Notes: generated from the letters alone by a model not told the origin. Positions 43,441 through 52,765 are shown, counted from the first letter of the stretch. The stretch is DNA of 64,000 nt from Asticcacaulis sp. MM231 (GCF_964186625.1 NZ_OZ075109.1:248001-312000), one strand, 5' to 3'. Made by a program: numbers and translations.

Positions 43441-44793
43441 CTAGCGCAAGGTAAAAAATTCTTGATGGAAGTTCTGGCCTGTCGGAAAGCCATGCGCGGT
43501 AAGGTCCGCTGTCAGGTCCGCAGCAAAACCCTCAGGACCGCAAAACCACAGGCTGGACGTACGCCAGTCCGGTATGGCCGCCCGGAGCCGTTCACCGGTG
43601 AGGCGGCCGTCGCGCAGGTCAATCATCAGGTGGAGGCGTATATTGGCGATCTTCGCATCGGCGGCCAGTTTGAGGAAAGCCTGTTCGTCCACGTCAGACG
43701 TCGTGTGAAAAAGATCAATGATCTGTCCCTTGGGCCAGTCAGGTTTGTCAATATTCAGAGCCATATGCTTCATCCGGGCCAGGAAGGGCGTAATGCCGAT
43801 GCCGCCGGCGACCCAGATCTGGTGTTTGTAGCCGTCATCAAAGGTGAAGCCCCCATAGGGGCCCTCGACCCTCACCTCCTGACCCGGCTTGAGTTTGGAT
43901 TTCAAGAGACGTGTGTGGTCACCCAATTCTTTGACGAGGAAGCAGATCTGGCCGTCATCGACATTCCAATCGGAAGCAATCGTATAGGGATGAGGGCCCT
44001 CTGAAGGGTCGGACATGGCGAAGGCGAACTGCCCTGCCTTGTGGCCTGGCCATTCCCGCGACATGTCGAGCACAATTTCCAGGGTGCGAACGCCTGGGTA
44101 GGCTTGGAGCGACGATATGCGCCCCCAGACCTGCCGCGCCTTTCCGTGCAGCCCCAGCAGAACGATCACAGCGGATAGTATCCCGGCCGTGAGCAGTATC
44201 GCCATGAGCAGACCCAGGGGCGACGTCCAGTAGCTGAACTTGATAAGAACAACAGCATGAAACGCTACGGCCAGATAAACCACCGCCAGCAGCCGGTGCG
44301 TTTTGTAAAACAGCCGATAGGGAAAGTACCGTACGAGCGCCAGCACAATCAGAAGAGCGGCCGCATAAAAGGCCCACTCGCCGATGCTCTCTGCGGGGTG
44401 GCGCAAACTGACAAGAAAGGCCTGCAAGGGATCGGTTATCGGCACTCTTGGTGGTCGGACACTACGGACCGTCCAGCCCAGCCCGCTGGCCCATTTGGGG
44501 GCCACCGCCCAAAGCCAATGACAGATAGCCACCACCAGAATGGATATCCCAAGCCATTTGTGCAGACGGTACATTTTGTCCAGGCCACTCATCCAACGTT
44601 CCAGCCACGGCAGACGTAGTGTGAGCATCATCGTAATGCTCATAAAGCCGATCGCCACCACGCCGCTGAATTGGATAGCGATACCTCTGAGCTCAAAGAC
44701 ATTCGTTATCGGGAACGACCATGTCTCGGCGAGCGCCCAGAAACCGCCGAGTAAGATAATCAACGCCAGGAACAGGGTCTGGATATGTCGCAT
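43441..44793 (-). CDS. Ferric reductase-like flavocytochrome oxidoreductase
   Basis: 450 aa. About six membrane helices (~1-210) carry candidate haem-ligand His in RLHKWLGISILVVAICHWLW and YKTHRLLAVVYLAVAFHAVVL. The FAD-binding domain (~215-310, HPYTIAS, GPYGGFTF) and NAD-binding domain (~315-450, VWVAGGIGITPFLARM-like, LWFCGPEGF at the end) follow. It belongs to the NOX/ferric-reductase superfamily and would pass electrons from NAD(P)H across the membrane; acceptor unknown. A FixJ-like box lies about 150 bp upstream. Confidence 0.9.
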   Translation of the reverse strand: MRHIQTLFLALIILLGGFWALAETWSFPITNVFELRGIAIQFSGVVAIGFMSITMMLTLRLPWLERWMSGLDKMYRLHKWLGISILVVAICHWLWAVAPKWASGLGWTVRSVRPPRVPITDPLQAFLVSLRHPAESIGEWAFYAAALLIVLALVRYFPYRLFYKTHRLLAVVYLAVAFHAVVLIKFSYWTSPLGLLMAILLTAGILSAVIVLLGLHGKARQVWGRISSLQAYPGVRTLEIVLDMSREWPGHKAGQFAFAMSDPSEGPHPYTIASDWNVDDGQICFLVKELGDHTRLLKSKLKPGQEVRVEGPYGGFTFDDGYKHQIWVAGGIGITPFLARMKHMALNIDKPDWPKGQIIDLFHTTSDVDEQAFLKLAADAKIANIRLHLMIDLRDGRLTGERLRAAIPDWRTSSLWFCGPEGFAADLTADLTAHGFPTGQNFHQEFFTLR

Positions 44794-44940
44794 AAGGCCG
44801 CCTTTTCCAAGATCGGCATATGGGCCAAATGAACCTCAAACACGCCTCCACCGCAGGCAGACGATTATCTTGGTTTAACCACACGCCCTTTTACCAACTG
44901 ACATGACTGAGCATGCCTGATCGACTAGCGCTTTCTCAAA

Positions 44941-44957
44941 CTCGGAAACTACTCAGG
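44941..44957 (-). promoter_or_regulatory. FixJ-like box 1 (flavocytochrome promoter)
   Basis: On - reads CCTGAGTAGTTTCCGAG, about 150 bp upstream of the ATG at 44793. One of five copies of the same word in this region. Confidence 0.5.
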
Positions 44958-45030
44958 TCCAATAAGATTTTGCAGGCTGCGATAAAGTCATGAACGTCCA
45001 CTTGCGCGCCGCATTCCCAATACAATTTTG

Positions 45031-45045
45031 CTGAGTAGTTTCAGA
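45031..45045 (+). promoter_or_regulatory. FixJ-like box 2 (cupin promoter)
   Basis: CTGAGTAGTTTCAGA, 107 bp upstream of the cupin ATG; the least conserved copy (CAGA in place of CCGA). Confidence 0.45.
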
Positions 45046-45151
45046 ATCTTACGTCTGTCGGAAGTCGGTGCGATAGTCTTGTCGCACTGTTTCACATCGC
45101 GCGATGGCGCTGTGATAGAGTGCATCGCCAAAAATCATGAGGAGATCCACC

Positions 45152-45505
45152 ATGGGCAGCCCTTCCGACAGAATCTAAGATATTGGCCTGGAAGCCCATC
45201 CGGAAACCGATCAGTTCCTTCGTCTCGACGCGGGTTGCGGCCGTGTGCAGATGGGCACCGCGAAAGACGCGCTGACCGTGTACCAGGAAGTCTCAGACGG
45301 CTGGTGTGTCCTTGTTCCTGCGGGAAGCTGGCACAACATCACAAACACTGGCGCAGCGCCAATGCAAGTCTATAGGATCTACGCTCCGGCGCATCACGCG
45401 CCGGACAGGGTGCAGGCGACCGCTTCAATAGCTGAAGCCGACAAGGGCGACAAACCCGCGGTCTGGTCAGTGCAACCGGAACAGGCGGCCGACAAGCACG
45501 GGTAA
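45152..45505 (+). pseudogene. Cupin-domain protein, decayed
   Basis: An ATG with GGAG 10 nt upstream begins MGSPSDRI and meets TAA at 45176-45178. The same frame continues DIGLEAHPETDQFLRLDAGCGRVQMG...VLVPAGSWHNITNTGAAPMQVYRIYAPAHHAPDRVQAT to 45505, clearly the C-terminal two thirds of a small cupin (mannose-6-phosphate-isomerase-like) with HPETDQF and GSWHN metal-site regions. The N-terminal strands are missing, so both an internal deletion and a stop codon have hit the gene. Translation from an internal start could give a fragment. Confidence 0.75.
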
Positions 45506-45650
45506 TTTATTACCAAAGTGCGAGGTTCAGTTCCGCATGTGTCGCAAACGGGAAGGCTCTGCCCGACCTTCGCCTCCGGCGCGGACTGGTTCATCATACG
45601 GTTTCAATCTCTAGGCGTTTCAGGGGGCGCGCATTCAGTGACGGAGGTAA

Positions 45651-45668
45651 CCCTGAGTAATTTCCGAC
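45651..45668 (+). promoter_or_regulatory. FixJ-like box 3 (efflux operon promoter)
   Basis: CCCTGAGTAATTTCCGAC, about 130 bp upstream of the small gene at 45797 that leads the macAB-like operon. Confidence 0.5.
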
Positions 45669-45796
45669 GGTACCGAAGATAAGCAATTTGCACTTCAATA
45701 GACCTAAGCGCATGGCCACCTGCCAAATGCGTGCTCCCAATCAAAAAGGCTCCGTGTCTTAATTGTGGAGGGAGCTAGACCACGGAAGGCTCAAGG

Positions 45797-46003
45797 ATGA
45801 ATGCCCAAACCGCCGAGATCGTTGCGAATATGCCTGTTCTTTTCGAGATTATACATCGTCACAAGATTTGGACGATTACCAAGGACTTTGCGTTTTTTGG
45901 TGACTTCACTCAGGAGAAATTTGCCATTGATGCAGTTGAAGCCGCTGTAGCGGCGATTGGAGCCGCGGGTGGCACGGCGCAAATCGTTTCAAAAGTGGCA
46001 TAA
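45797..46003 (+). CDS. Hypothetical 68-aa protein leading the efflux operon
   Basis: 68 aa with GGAAGG 7 nt before ATG. It ends 8 bp before the adaptor gene, so co-transcription is likely. Sequence is amphipathic and Ala-rich (AIDAVEAAVAAIGAAGGTAQIV); no family recognised and no signal peptide. A FixJ-like box lies upstream. It might instead be a non-functional leader frame. Confidence 0.5.
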   Translation: MNAQTAEIVANMPVLFEIIHRHKIWTITKDFAFFGDFTQEKFAIDAVEAAVAAIGAAGGTAQIVSKVA

Positions 46004-46011
46004 CACGACGC

Positions 46012-47301
46012 ATGGACACGCCCATCGAACCCCCAAAAAGCCTGCCAAAGCAGGTTGCGCCGGCCGCTCAAGAAGACAAGGTCGGTCCTAAAAGCCAAAG
46101 ACGTGTCTGGATCTTGGGGAGTGCGCTGGCCGCAGGCTGTGTTGTGGTCGCCGTTGTCGTTTGGTTGCTCTTTTTCAATAGACCGAACACAGCAAGTCTG
46201 GTTTCTGCAACGGTCGCCTTCGCTGACGTTGAAGAGACTGTACTCTCGACGGGCGTGCTTGTACCGTTCGTTGAAATCAATGTCGGCTCCCGCGCATCGG
46301 GTCTTGTAACGTCGTTGACCGTCGATGTAGGCGATACGGTAAAAAAGGGCGATATTATTGCTCAGATCGATGCCGCCAATCAGACAAACGGCCTCACGAC
46401 CGCCCAGGCAGCGCTTCTGGATATTCAGGCGCAGAAGATAGCTGATCAGGCTTCGCTCGATCAGGCTCAGACCGCCTATGATCGCGAGGCCCGCCTTTAC
46501 GCTGCAGATGCGGGCGCCAAGGCTGACCTCGACCTCGCCACGAAGGCCGTCAAGAGTGCCCGCGCCCTTTTGACCTCCGTCAACGCACAGATCCGTCAGG
46601 CTGAGGTTTCCGTCAGGACCGCTCAGGTCAATCTGGCCTATACGCACATACTGGCGCCGATCGATGGAACCGTGCTGGCGGTGGTCACCAAGCAGGGCCA
46701 GACGGTCAATGCCGCCCAGAGCGCGCCAACGATCGTCACTCTGGGGCAACTCGACAAGATGACCGTCGAGGCAGAGATTGCCGAAGCCGACGTGATCAAT
46801 GTGACGCCCGGAATGGTGGCGTATTTTACCATTCTTGGTGCTCCGGATCATCGCTATTACGGGCATATACGCCGCATCCAGCCGGCGCCCACGACCTTCG
46901 CGTCTGATGTCGCCGCGACCACAACGACCAGCACGGCTGTCTACTATTACGGCCTCTTCGATGTCGATAATCCAGATGGTCGTCTCAAAACGACGATGAC
47001 AGCCAATGTCAGCATCGTTTTGGCCCAGGCCCGACACGTCCTGACGATTCCGTCAACAGCCCTTGGTGAACAGGCAAAGGATGGTACCTATGCCGTCACG
47101 GTTGTCCTGAAAGATCATAAGACGACCTTGCGACAGGTCGTCATGGGTATCAATGATGGCGCCAAGGCCCAGGTTATCTCCGGACTTGCTGAGGGCGAAA
47201 CCGTCGTCATCGGAGATGGCAGCGTCTTGCCTGCCGCATCGTCATCGGCGTCCTCATCTGCGACAGGCGCGCCCGGTACGGACCGCGGTGACGGATTATA
47301 A
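46012..47301 (+). CDS. MacA-like periplasmic adaptor (HlyD/RND family)
   Basis: 429 aa. One N-terminal membrane helix (~32-55), lipoyl/barrel-sandwich halves (VEINVGSRASGLVTSLTVDVGDTVKKGDIIAQID and AYTHILAPIDGTVLAVVTKQGQTVNAAQ) around a coiled-coil hairpin (~130-205), then beta-barrel and membrane-proximal domains. It couples the inner-membrane ABC protein to an outer-membrane channel. The next gene begins 3 bp after its stop. Confidence 0.92.
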   Translation: MDTPIEPPKSLPKQVAPAAQEDKVGPKSQRRVWILGSALAAGCVVVAVVVWLLFFNRPNTASLVSATVAFADVEETVLSTGVLVPFVEINVGSRASGLVTSLTVDVGDTVKKGDIIAQIDAANQTNGLTTAQAALLDIQAQKIADQASLDQAQTAYDREARLYAADAGAKADLDLATKAVKSARALLTSVNAQIRQAEVSVRTAQVNLAYTHILAPIDGTVLAVVTKQGQTVNAAQSAPTIVTLGQLDKMTVEAEIAEADVINVTPGMVAYFTILGAPDHRYYGHIRRIQPAPTTFASDVAATTTTSTAVYYYGLFDVDNPDGRLKTTMTANVSIVLAQARHVLTIPSTALGEQAKDGTYAVTVVLKDHKTTLRQVVMGINDGAKAQVISGLAEGETVVIGDGSVLPAASSSASSSATGAPGTDRGDGL

Positions 47302-47304
47302 GCC

Positions 47305-49308
47305 ATGTTTGACAAACCCGCGCAGACGTCTCGCCCGTCAGCGGCCGCCTTGCCGCCGAGGCTCGTCGTTTCGAAACTTCGTCGTGACTATGCCGCCGGC
47401 GAGACCTCGATCACCGTGCTCAAGGATATCGACCTGACGTTCGAACCCGGTGAGATGGTCGCTATCGTCGGCGCGTCCGGCTCGGGGAAATCGACCTTGA
47501 TGAATCTCCTGGGCTGTCTCGATCAGCCGACCTCGGGTCTTTACACGATTGGCGGCCGCTCGACGTCCGAACTTCTGCCGGACGCATTGGCGGAGCTTCG
47601 CCGCGAGCATTTCGGGTTCATTTTCCAACGCTATCATCTGCTACCTGATCTGTCCGCGCTCGGCAATGTCGAGGTGCCGGCCGTCTATGCCGGCCTGCCG
47701 GCGAAGGCCAGACGGATAAGAGCCTTGGACCTTCTGAAGCGTCTGGGGATGGCTGAGCGCGTACAACACCGGCCTGGCCAACTGTCTGGCGGTCAGCAGC
47801 AAAGGGTTTCTATAGCCAGAGCCTTGATGAATGGTGGTGAGATTGTCCTGGCCGATGAGCCCACAGGCGCCCTTGACAGCGTATCTGGCGAAGACGTCAT
47901 GCGCATCCTGAAAGGCCTGCATAAGGAAGGTCATACCGTCATCGTCGTTACGCATGACATGGCGGTCGCCGAGCATTGCGAACGTGTGATCGAGATCAAG
48001 GACGGTCAGATTATCGGGGACAGGGTGGGCAAGGGGATAGGCGAGAGCCAGGACCAAGGACTTCCCGCCGTTGATCGCAGTCATCGCAGCGGCATGGCTG
48101 CCCTTTCCGATAGCCTGCGAGAGGCGTTTACCATGGCCGTGCTCTCCATGCGGGCGCACAAGATGAGGACGTTCCTGACCATGCTCGGCATCATTATTGG
48201 TATCGCATCGGTCGTTTGTGTGGTGGCGCTTGGAGCTGGCTCCCGTCAGAAAGTCCTGGAGAGCATCAGCGCGATTGGCACAAACACACTCAATATTCGC
48301 GCGGGAAGCGGGTTTGGCGATATAAGGGCGGGCGCTGTGCGTACGCTCAATGTCGCAGATGCCAATGCCATCGCGCAGCAGGCCTATGTCGACAGCGTGA
48401 CGCCGGTCGTCCAGACCAGCGTGACGGTCAGGTACCGCAATATTGCCGTCAATGCTCAGGTCTCGGGCGTCGGCGCGCAATACTTCCGTGTCACGGGCCT
48501 CGAACTGGCTCAGGGACGTTTCTTCGATGAGAAAGCGGTCAGCACCTATAATCAGAATGTCGTCCTCGACGACAACAGCGTCAATACACTGTTTGCCGGC
48601 AACAAGAGTGCGGCCATTGGTGCGGTGATCCTTGTAGGGTCCGTTCCTGCGCGCGTCATAGGTGTGACCAAAAAGGCCGGGATGGCGTTCGGCGGCGCCG
48701 GCGACACCTTAAGCATTTTCATGCCTTACACGGCGGTCAATTCGCGGATGCTGGGCACCACAACCTTGCGCAGTCTTACCGTGCGGACCAACGACAAGAC
48801 CGACAATGCCCTGGCGGAGGCTTTGGTGACCAAACTGTTGGTCGGGCGCCACGGCGCCAAGGACTTCTTCGTCGTCAATTACGACACGATCCGTCAGACC
48901 ATCAACACAACCACCCAAACCCTGACCCTGCTGATCTCCGCCATTGCGGTTATCTCTCTCGTTGTCGGCGGCATTGGCGTTATGAACATCATGCTCGTAT
49001 CTGTGACGGAGCGGACGGGCGAGATCGGTGTGCGGATGGCCGTCGGCGCAAGGCAGCGCGATATCATGGAACAGTTTCTGATCGAAGCCGTCCTTGTCTG
49101 CTTGATCGGCGGTGTGATGGGTATACTCCTTGCCTTGGCCTTCGGAGGGATTTTCTCGCTCTTCAGCAAGGACTTTAAATTGATCTATTCGGTAAGTTCG
49201 ATCTTTTGGGCGTTTACGTGCTCAACCTTGATCGGCATCGTCTTCGGATTTCTTCCGGCGCGCGCCGCTGCGCGCCTCGACCCTGTCGCCGCACTGGCAA
49301 GGGAATGA
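47305..49308 (+). CDS. MacB-like ABC exporter (ATPase-permease)
   Basis: 667 aa. The N-terminal ATPase has Walker A VGASGSGKSTLMNLLG, signature QLSGGQQQRVSIARAL and Walker B VLADEPTGALD. The permease has one helix at ~285, a large periplasmic domain (~320-530) and three C-terminal helices (SLVVGGIGVMNIMLVSVTERTGEIGVRMAVGAR...), the MacB/FtsX layout. It uses ATP to drive periplasmic substrates through a TolC-like channel; substrate unknown (macrolide, peptide or lipid). It overlaps the channel gene by 4 bp. Confidence 0.94.
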   Translation: MFDKPAQTSRPSAAALPPRLVVSKLRRDYAAGETSITVLKDIDLTFEPGEMVAIVGASGSGKSTLMNLLGCLDQPTSGLYTIGGRSTSELLPDALAELRREHFGFIFQRYHLLPDLSALGNVEVPAVYAGLPAKARRIRALDLLKRLGMAERVQHRPGQLSGGQQQRVSIARALMNGGEIVLADEPTGALDSVSGEDVMRILKGLHKEGHTVIVVTHDMAVAEHCERVIEIKDGQIIGDRVGKGIGESQDQGLPAVDRSHRSGMAALSDSLREAFTMAVLSMRAHKMRTFLTMLGIIIGIASVVCVVALGAGSRQKVLESISAIGTNTLNIRAGSGFGDIRAGAVRTLNVADANAIAQQAYVDSVTPVVQTSVTVRYRNIAVNAQVSGVGAQYFRVTGLELAQGRFFDEKAVSTYNQNVVLDDNSVNTLFAGNKSAAIGAVILVGSVPARVIGVTKKAGMAFGGAGDTLSIFMPYTAVNSRMLGTTTLRSLTVRTNDKTDNALAEALVTKLLVGRHGAKDFFVVNYDTIRQTINTTTQTLTLLISAIAVISLVVGGIGVMNIMLVSVTERTGEIGVRMAVGARQRDIMEQFLIEAVLVCLIGGVMGILLALAFGGIFSLFSKDFKLIYSVSSIFWAFTCSTLIGIVFGFLPARAAARLDPVAALARE

Positions 49309-50669
49309 GGCACCGTCTTGCGCAAAACGTTGCCGTGGGGATTGGCTTGACAATGGTATTGGGCGGGTGCGTGAGCGTCTATCACAGGCCTGACGCGCAA
49401 ATACCGGACCATTATTCTCACGCAGGTCCACCATCTACGGATGCTTTGATCGACAGCCGTTGGTGGCAGAGCTTCGACGACCCTGGCTTGAATATCGTCG
49501 TCGATAAGGCGCTGGCCTCTAATACGAATCTTTTGGTCGCCACCTTTATCGTTCAGCGGGCCCAAACCGTCGCGGGTATAACGTCCCTTGATCAATGGCC
49601 TCGGGTTTCAGGCAATGTGTCGGGGACACAGGCCAATGCCACGACAAGCTACACCGCCAACGCCGCCCTAAGCTACGACGTCGACCTCTGGCGCCGCCTG
49701 GCGTCGACGACATCCGCCGCGCGCTGGGAAGCGAAAGCCACGCAGGAAGACCGCAATTCCACAGAATTGGCCCTGATTGGCACGGTCTGTCAGCTCTATT
49801 GGGATATTGGCTTTACGCATCAGCAGATCACAACCGGCAACGCGACACTGGTCTATCAGCAGAAGATACTGGACCTTGTTACCTACCAGCACACCGTAGG
49901 TGCCGTGTCGGGGGTCGAAGTTGCAGAGGCCCAGCAGGTCGTCAACGTGCAGGTATCCACACTGTCGGAGCTTTCCCAGCACTTGGTCGAGGACCGGGCT
50001 GCCATGGCGATCTTGCTGGGCAATGAGCCCCTTGCCGAAGCGCAGGAGCCTCGAAGTCTGCCTGACTTGCCCTTGACGGCCATCGCGGCTGGCTTGCCGG
50101 CTGAACTTCTTGCACGTCGTCCTGATCTAAAAGCGGCTGAGCTGCGCCTACGCGAGACATTGGCAACGGGCGACGCCACGCGCGCGACCCTTTATCCTGG
50201 CCTTAGCCTCACCGGCACGGGAGGAGGTACCAGTACAGAACTGTCGTCCCTGCTTAGTCATCCCACGGGCTCAATCGCTGCTTTGATAACCCTGCCGTTT
50301 CTGGATTTGGGTCGGCATAGGTTGAACGACAAGCTAGCCCAGACGGATTACGATATTGCGGTCCAAAATTTCCGGCAGACCCTTTACGCAGCTCTGGCTG
50401 ATACCGATAATGCCCTGTCACATCGGACCCAACTGGTAAACCAGGCTGAAGCTCTCCAAAAATCTTTGGAGGCTGCTACCACGGCCGAGCGGCTTTATGG
50501 GGTGCGTTATCGGTTTGGTTCTGTCGCCTTGCGCGTCTGGCTTGATGCCCAGCAAAGCTTGCGGGTGGCGCAACTTGCCTATGATGGCAATCGACTGTCG
50601 CAGTTCAATAATCGCGCGACTTTGTTCCAGGCATTGGGCGGTGGCATGACGTCCGAGTCCCGTGAGTAG
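49305..50669 (+). CDS. TolC-like outer-membrane efflux lipoprotein (NodT family)
   Basis: About 454 aa from the ATG overlapping the macB stop. The lipobox LGGC lies at ~21-24, then two outer-membrane-efflux repeats: WWQSFDDPGLNIVVDKALASNTNL and ELLARRPDLKAAELRLRETLATGDATRATLYPGLSLTGTGG. It is the outer-membrane channel of the tripartite pump made with the two preceding genes. An upstream in-frame ATG lies inside macB. Confidence 0.92.
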   Translation: MRHRLAQNVAVGIGLTMVLGGCVSVYHRPDAQIPDHYSHAGPPSTDALIDSRWWQSFDDPGLNIVVDKALASNTNLLVATFIVQRAQTVAGITSLDQWPRVSGNVSGTQANATTSYTANAALSYDVDLWRRLASTTSAARWEAKATQEDRNSTELALIGTVCQLYWDIGFTHQQITTGNATLVYQQKILDLVTYQHTVGAVSGVEVAEAQQVVNVQVSTLSELSQHLVEDRAAMAILLGNEPLAEAQEPRSLPDLPLTAIAAGLPAELLARRPDLKAAELRLRETLATGDATRATLYPGLSLTGTGGGTSTELSSLLSHPTGSIAALITLPFLDLGRHRLNDKLAQTDYDIAVQNFRQTLYAALADTDNALSHRTQLVNQAEALQKSLEAATTAERLYGVRYRFGSVALRVWLDAQQSLRVAQLAYDGNRLSQFNNRATLFQALGGGMTSESRE

Positions 50670-50683
50670 TTTCCGAGTCTGTC
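50662..50683 (+). promoter_or_regulatory. FixJ-like box 4 (DUF1269-like gene)
   Basis: GTGAGTAGTTTCCGA followed by GTCTGTC, about 85 bp upstream of the ATG at 50766; it overlaps the stop of the efflux gene. Confidence 0.5.
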
Positions 50684-50765
50684 AGTCGAAAGGCCTTAAG
50701 TGCATGAAACCGGCGTCGCCACCGTTCGACGGTGGCATCAACGCTTTAAACGCAAGGAATGCCCT

Positions 50766-51333
50766 ATGAACACCTCCGATGTAACGATTGCAGTTTTCGA
50801 CGATCACGAGGCGGCCAATGCGGCCATTAAGGCGCTTGGAGACGCGGGTTTTGACATGAAAAGCCTCAGTGTCGTCGGCCGAGGGTATCACACCGACGAA
50901 CAGGTGGTGGGCTTTTACAACATCGGCGATCGCGTGACGTTTTGGGGTTCGCGCGGGGCATTTTGGGGCGGCTTGTGGGGGCTGTTCATTGGCGGCCTTT
51001 TTGTCACAGCACCTGTCGTCGGTCCTTTGATCATACTGGGCTCGGTAGCTGGCATGATTGTCACGGCACTGGAGAGTGCGGTCGTGGTCGGCGGGATCAG
51101 CGCGTTAAGCGCCGCTTTGTTCAGCCTTGGTACCCCCAAGGACAGTGTGATACGTTACGAGGAAGCCATTAAGGCCGACAAGTTCCTGGTCATGGCGCAT
51201 GGACCTGCGGACGAAATGACTTCGCGCCCGGGCCATTCTGGCAGCCGCGCGTGCTTCGAACGTCGAGGTCTATTCGGAGTCCGAAAGCAAACGCGAAGCC
51301 ATGGCCTCGTCGATCGTTCATGGGAAAGTGTAA
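50766..51333 (+). pseudogene. DUF1269-like membrane stress protein with a frameshift
   Basis: From the ATG at 50766 (CAAGGAATG region gives the RBS) the frame reads VTIAVFDDHEAANAAIKALGDAGFDMKSLSVVGRGYHT, then a Gly-rich hydrophobic hairpin (GAFWGGLWGLFIGGLFVTAPVVGPLIILGSVAGMIV). After HGPADEM at about 51219 the natural continuation (LRARAILAAARASNVEVYSESESKREAMASSIVHGKV, stop at 51331-51333) is in the +1 frame; the uninterrupted frame runs into an unrelated 46-residue tail ending 51356. One extra base near 51220 explains this: recent mutation or sequencing error. Confidence 0.75.
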
Positions 51334-51368
51334 GCATAGGTCCTGTATGCTTTTGAAAAGGTAGCCAG

Positions 51369-52451
51369 ATGTCGACGCGGCGACACCTTATTTTAGCGGG
51401 GGCCTCAGGCGTGCTGACCGCCTGTGCGCCCAGGCCGGTCGTATCGGGTTATGATCGTCTGGCCACCACCCTGCGTATGCCGGCGTTCCCCAATGCGGAT
51501 GTACGTGAATGGGTGCGTTATGCCGCGTTGGCGGCGAATGGTCACAATACGCAAGCCTGGCGGTTCGCATGGACGCCGCGGACTGTTACCATACTGCCCG
51601 ATTTTGGCCGTCGCACGCCGGTTGTTGACCCCGATGATCACCATTTGTTTGTGAGCCTTGGATGCGCCAGTGAAAACCTCAGTCTCGCGGCTGAAGCCAA
51701 TGGCCGACCGGCGACGATTTCGTTTCAGCCTAAGGTCGGTGGGCGTATCCATATTGACCTCGACACCTCCGTAGCGCGGGCCTCTGCTTTATTTGACGCG
51801 ATCCCCAAACGTCAAAGTACCCGATCCGTTTATACGGGGGGTGTTGTCGCCAAATCTGACCTCAGGCATCTCGAAGCGGCAGCCAGGATCGATGGCGTGT
51901 CGGTCGAGATACTTACCGACCGGCCAAAACTGGATACGGTTCGAGATTTCGTCGTCCACGGCAACAGCCTGCAACTGGAAGATCACGCGTTTATGCGCGA
52001 ACTCAAGTCATGGATTAGTTTCAACCGGCGTGAAGCCTTGGCGAGGCGTGACGGGCTCTTCAGTGGATGCTCTGGGAGCCCGGAGATACCGACGTGGGTG
52101 GGGGAGGCGGCTTTTTCCCTGCTGTTTGTGGAAAAGTCTGAAAACGACAAATATGCCAGACAGATCGCGTCCTCGTCTGGGGTAGCGGTCTTCGTCGGCG
52201 ACAAGGCCGATCCTGACCACTGGACCCGCGTGGGGCGAAGCGTCCAGCGCTTTGCTTTGCAGGCGACCGCGCTTGGCCTGAAATATGCCGTGATCAATCA
52301 GCCGGTTGAGGTGCCCTCCATCCGGGCTGAGTTCGCCAAGTGGCTGGGCATCGGCGCGGCCCGACCTGATTTCGTGCTGAGGTTCGGCTACGGACAGCCT
52401 ATGCCTATGTCCTTGCGGCGATCTGTAGATGACATTGTGGCTCACTCATAA
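51369..52451 (+). CDS. Acg-type nitroreductase-fold protein with lipoprotein-like signal
   Basis: 360 aa. The N-terminus STRRHLILAGASGVLTACAP has twin Arg and a lipobox-like LTAC, so membrane anchoring is likely. The body matches the Acg family: VREWVRYAALAANGHNTQAWRFAW, VDPDDHHLFVSLGCASENLSLAAEANG and RFALQATALGLKYAVINQPVEV. Acg proteins are linked to dormancy and hypoxia regulons in other bacteria, and their catalytic role is unclear. It is 35 bp after the frameshifted stress gene. Confidence 0.85.
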   Translation: MSTRRHLILAGASGVLTACAPRPVVSGYDRLATTLRMPAFPNADVREWVRYAALAANGHNTQAWRFAWTPRTVTILPDFGRRTPVVDPDDHHLFVSLGCASENLSLAAEANGRPATISFQPKVGGRIHIDLDTSVARASALFDAIPKRQSTRSVYTGGVVAKSDLRHLEAAARIDGVSVEILTDRPKLDTVRDFVVHGNSLQLEDHAFMRELKSWISFNRREALARRDGLFSGCSGSPEIPTWVGEAAFSLLFVEKSENDKYARQIASSSGVAVFVGDKADPDHWTRVGRSVQRFALQATALGLKYAVINQPVEVPSIRAEFAKWLGIGAARPDFVLRFGYGQPMPMSLRRSVDDIVAHS

Positions 52452-52765
52452 GACGCTAAAAGAAGCTTATGCCTGACACAAGCTTCGTGGCGATGGCACG
52501 ACGGCCTTGGCATGCGATGAGATCTTGCCAGGACATAGGCGTCGCACGCGATTGCGCAACCGATCATTTGCGTGCGCTTTAAGGGGTTACCTGTGCGTCA
52601 TGGCAAAGTCAGCTAAGTAATTTCCGACTCTGTCTCGCCCAGTCTTGCGGGCTTAGCCTTGAAGGTGCAGCCTTGAACAGGGCTCTGACCTTTGACCAGG
52701 CGTGAACGGGGCCAACCTGATCGCGTTCAGGCTTTGGTGCAATTTTTCCGGATATGGAGACGAAC
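52452..52765. other. Gap before the BON-domain gene
   Basis: 314 bp. GAAGCTT (52462-52468) and AAGCTTC (52480-52486) form a 7-bp inverted repeat close after the Acg-type gene; without a T run it is a poor terminator. A FixJ-like box lies at 52612. No gene seen. Confidence 0.4.
52612..52634 (+). promoter_or_regulatory. FixJ-like box 5 (BON gene promoter)
   Basis: GCTAAGTAATTTCCGAC followed by TCTGTC, about 130 bp upstream of the BON gene ATG. The trailing CTGTC is shared with box 4. Confidence 0.5.

Larger units (their letters stand above)
44794..45151. other. Divergent regulatory gap with two FixJ-like boxes
   Basis: 358 bp between the flavocytochrome gene (-) and the cupin remnant (+). It holds one CTGAGTAGTTTC box per direction (44941-44957 on -, 45031-45045 on +). 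No gene seen. Confidence 0.5.

Noticed and set aside
42953..43454. Short frames in the 42.7-43.4 kb gap (74 and 70 codons)
   Set aside because: No RBS, no family and compositions unlike neighbouring proteins.
45910..47037. Long - strand frame (375 codons) opposite the MacA-like gene
   Set aside because: Fully antisense to a well-supported adaptor gene; no motif or RBS.
47641..48480. - strand frame of 279 codons inside macB
   Set aside because: Antisense shadow, His/Arg-rich nonsense composition.
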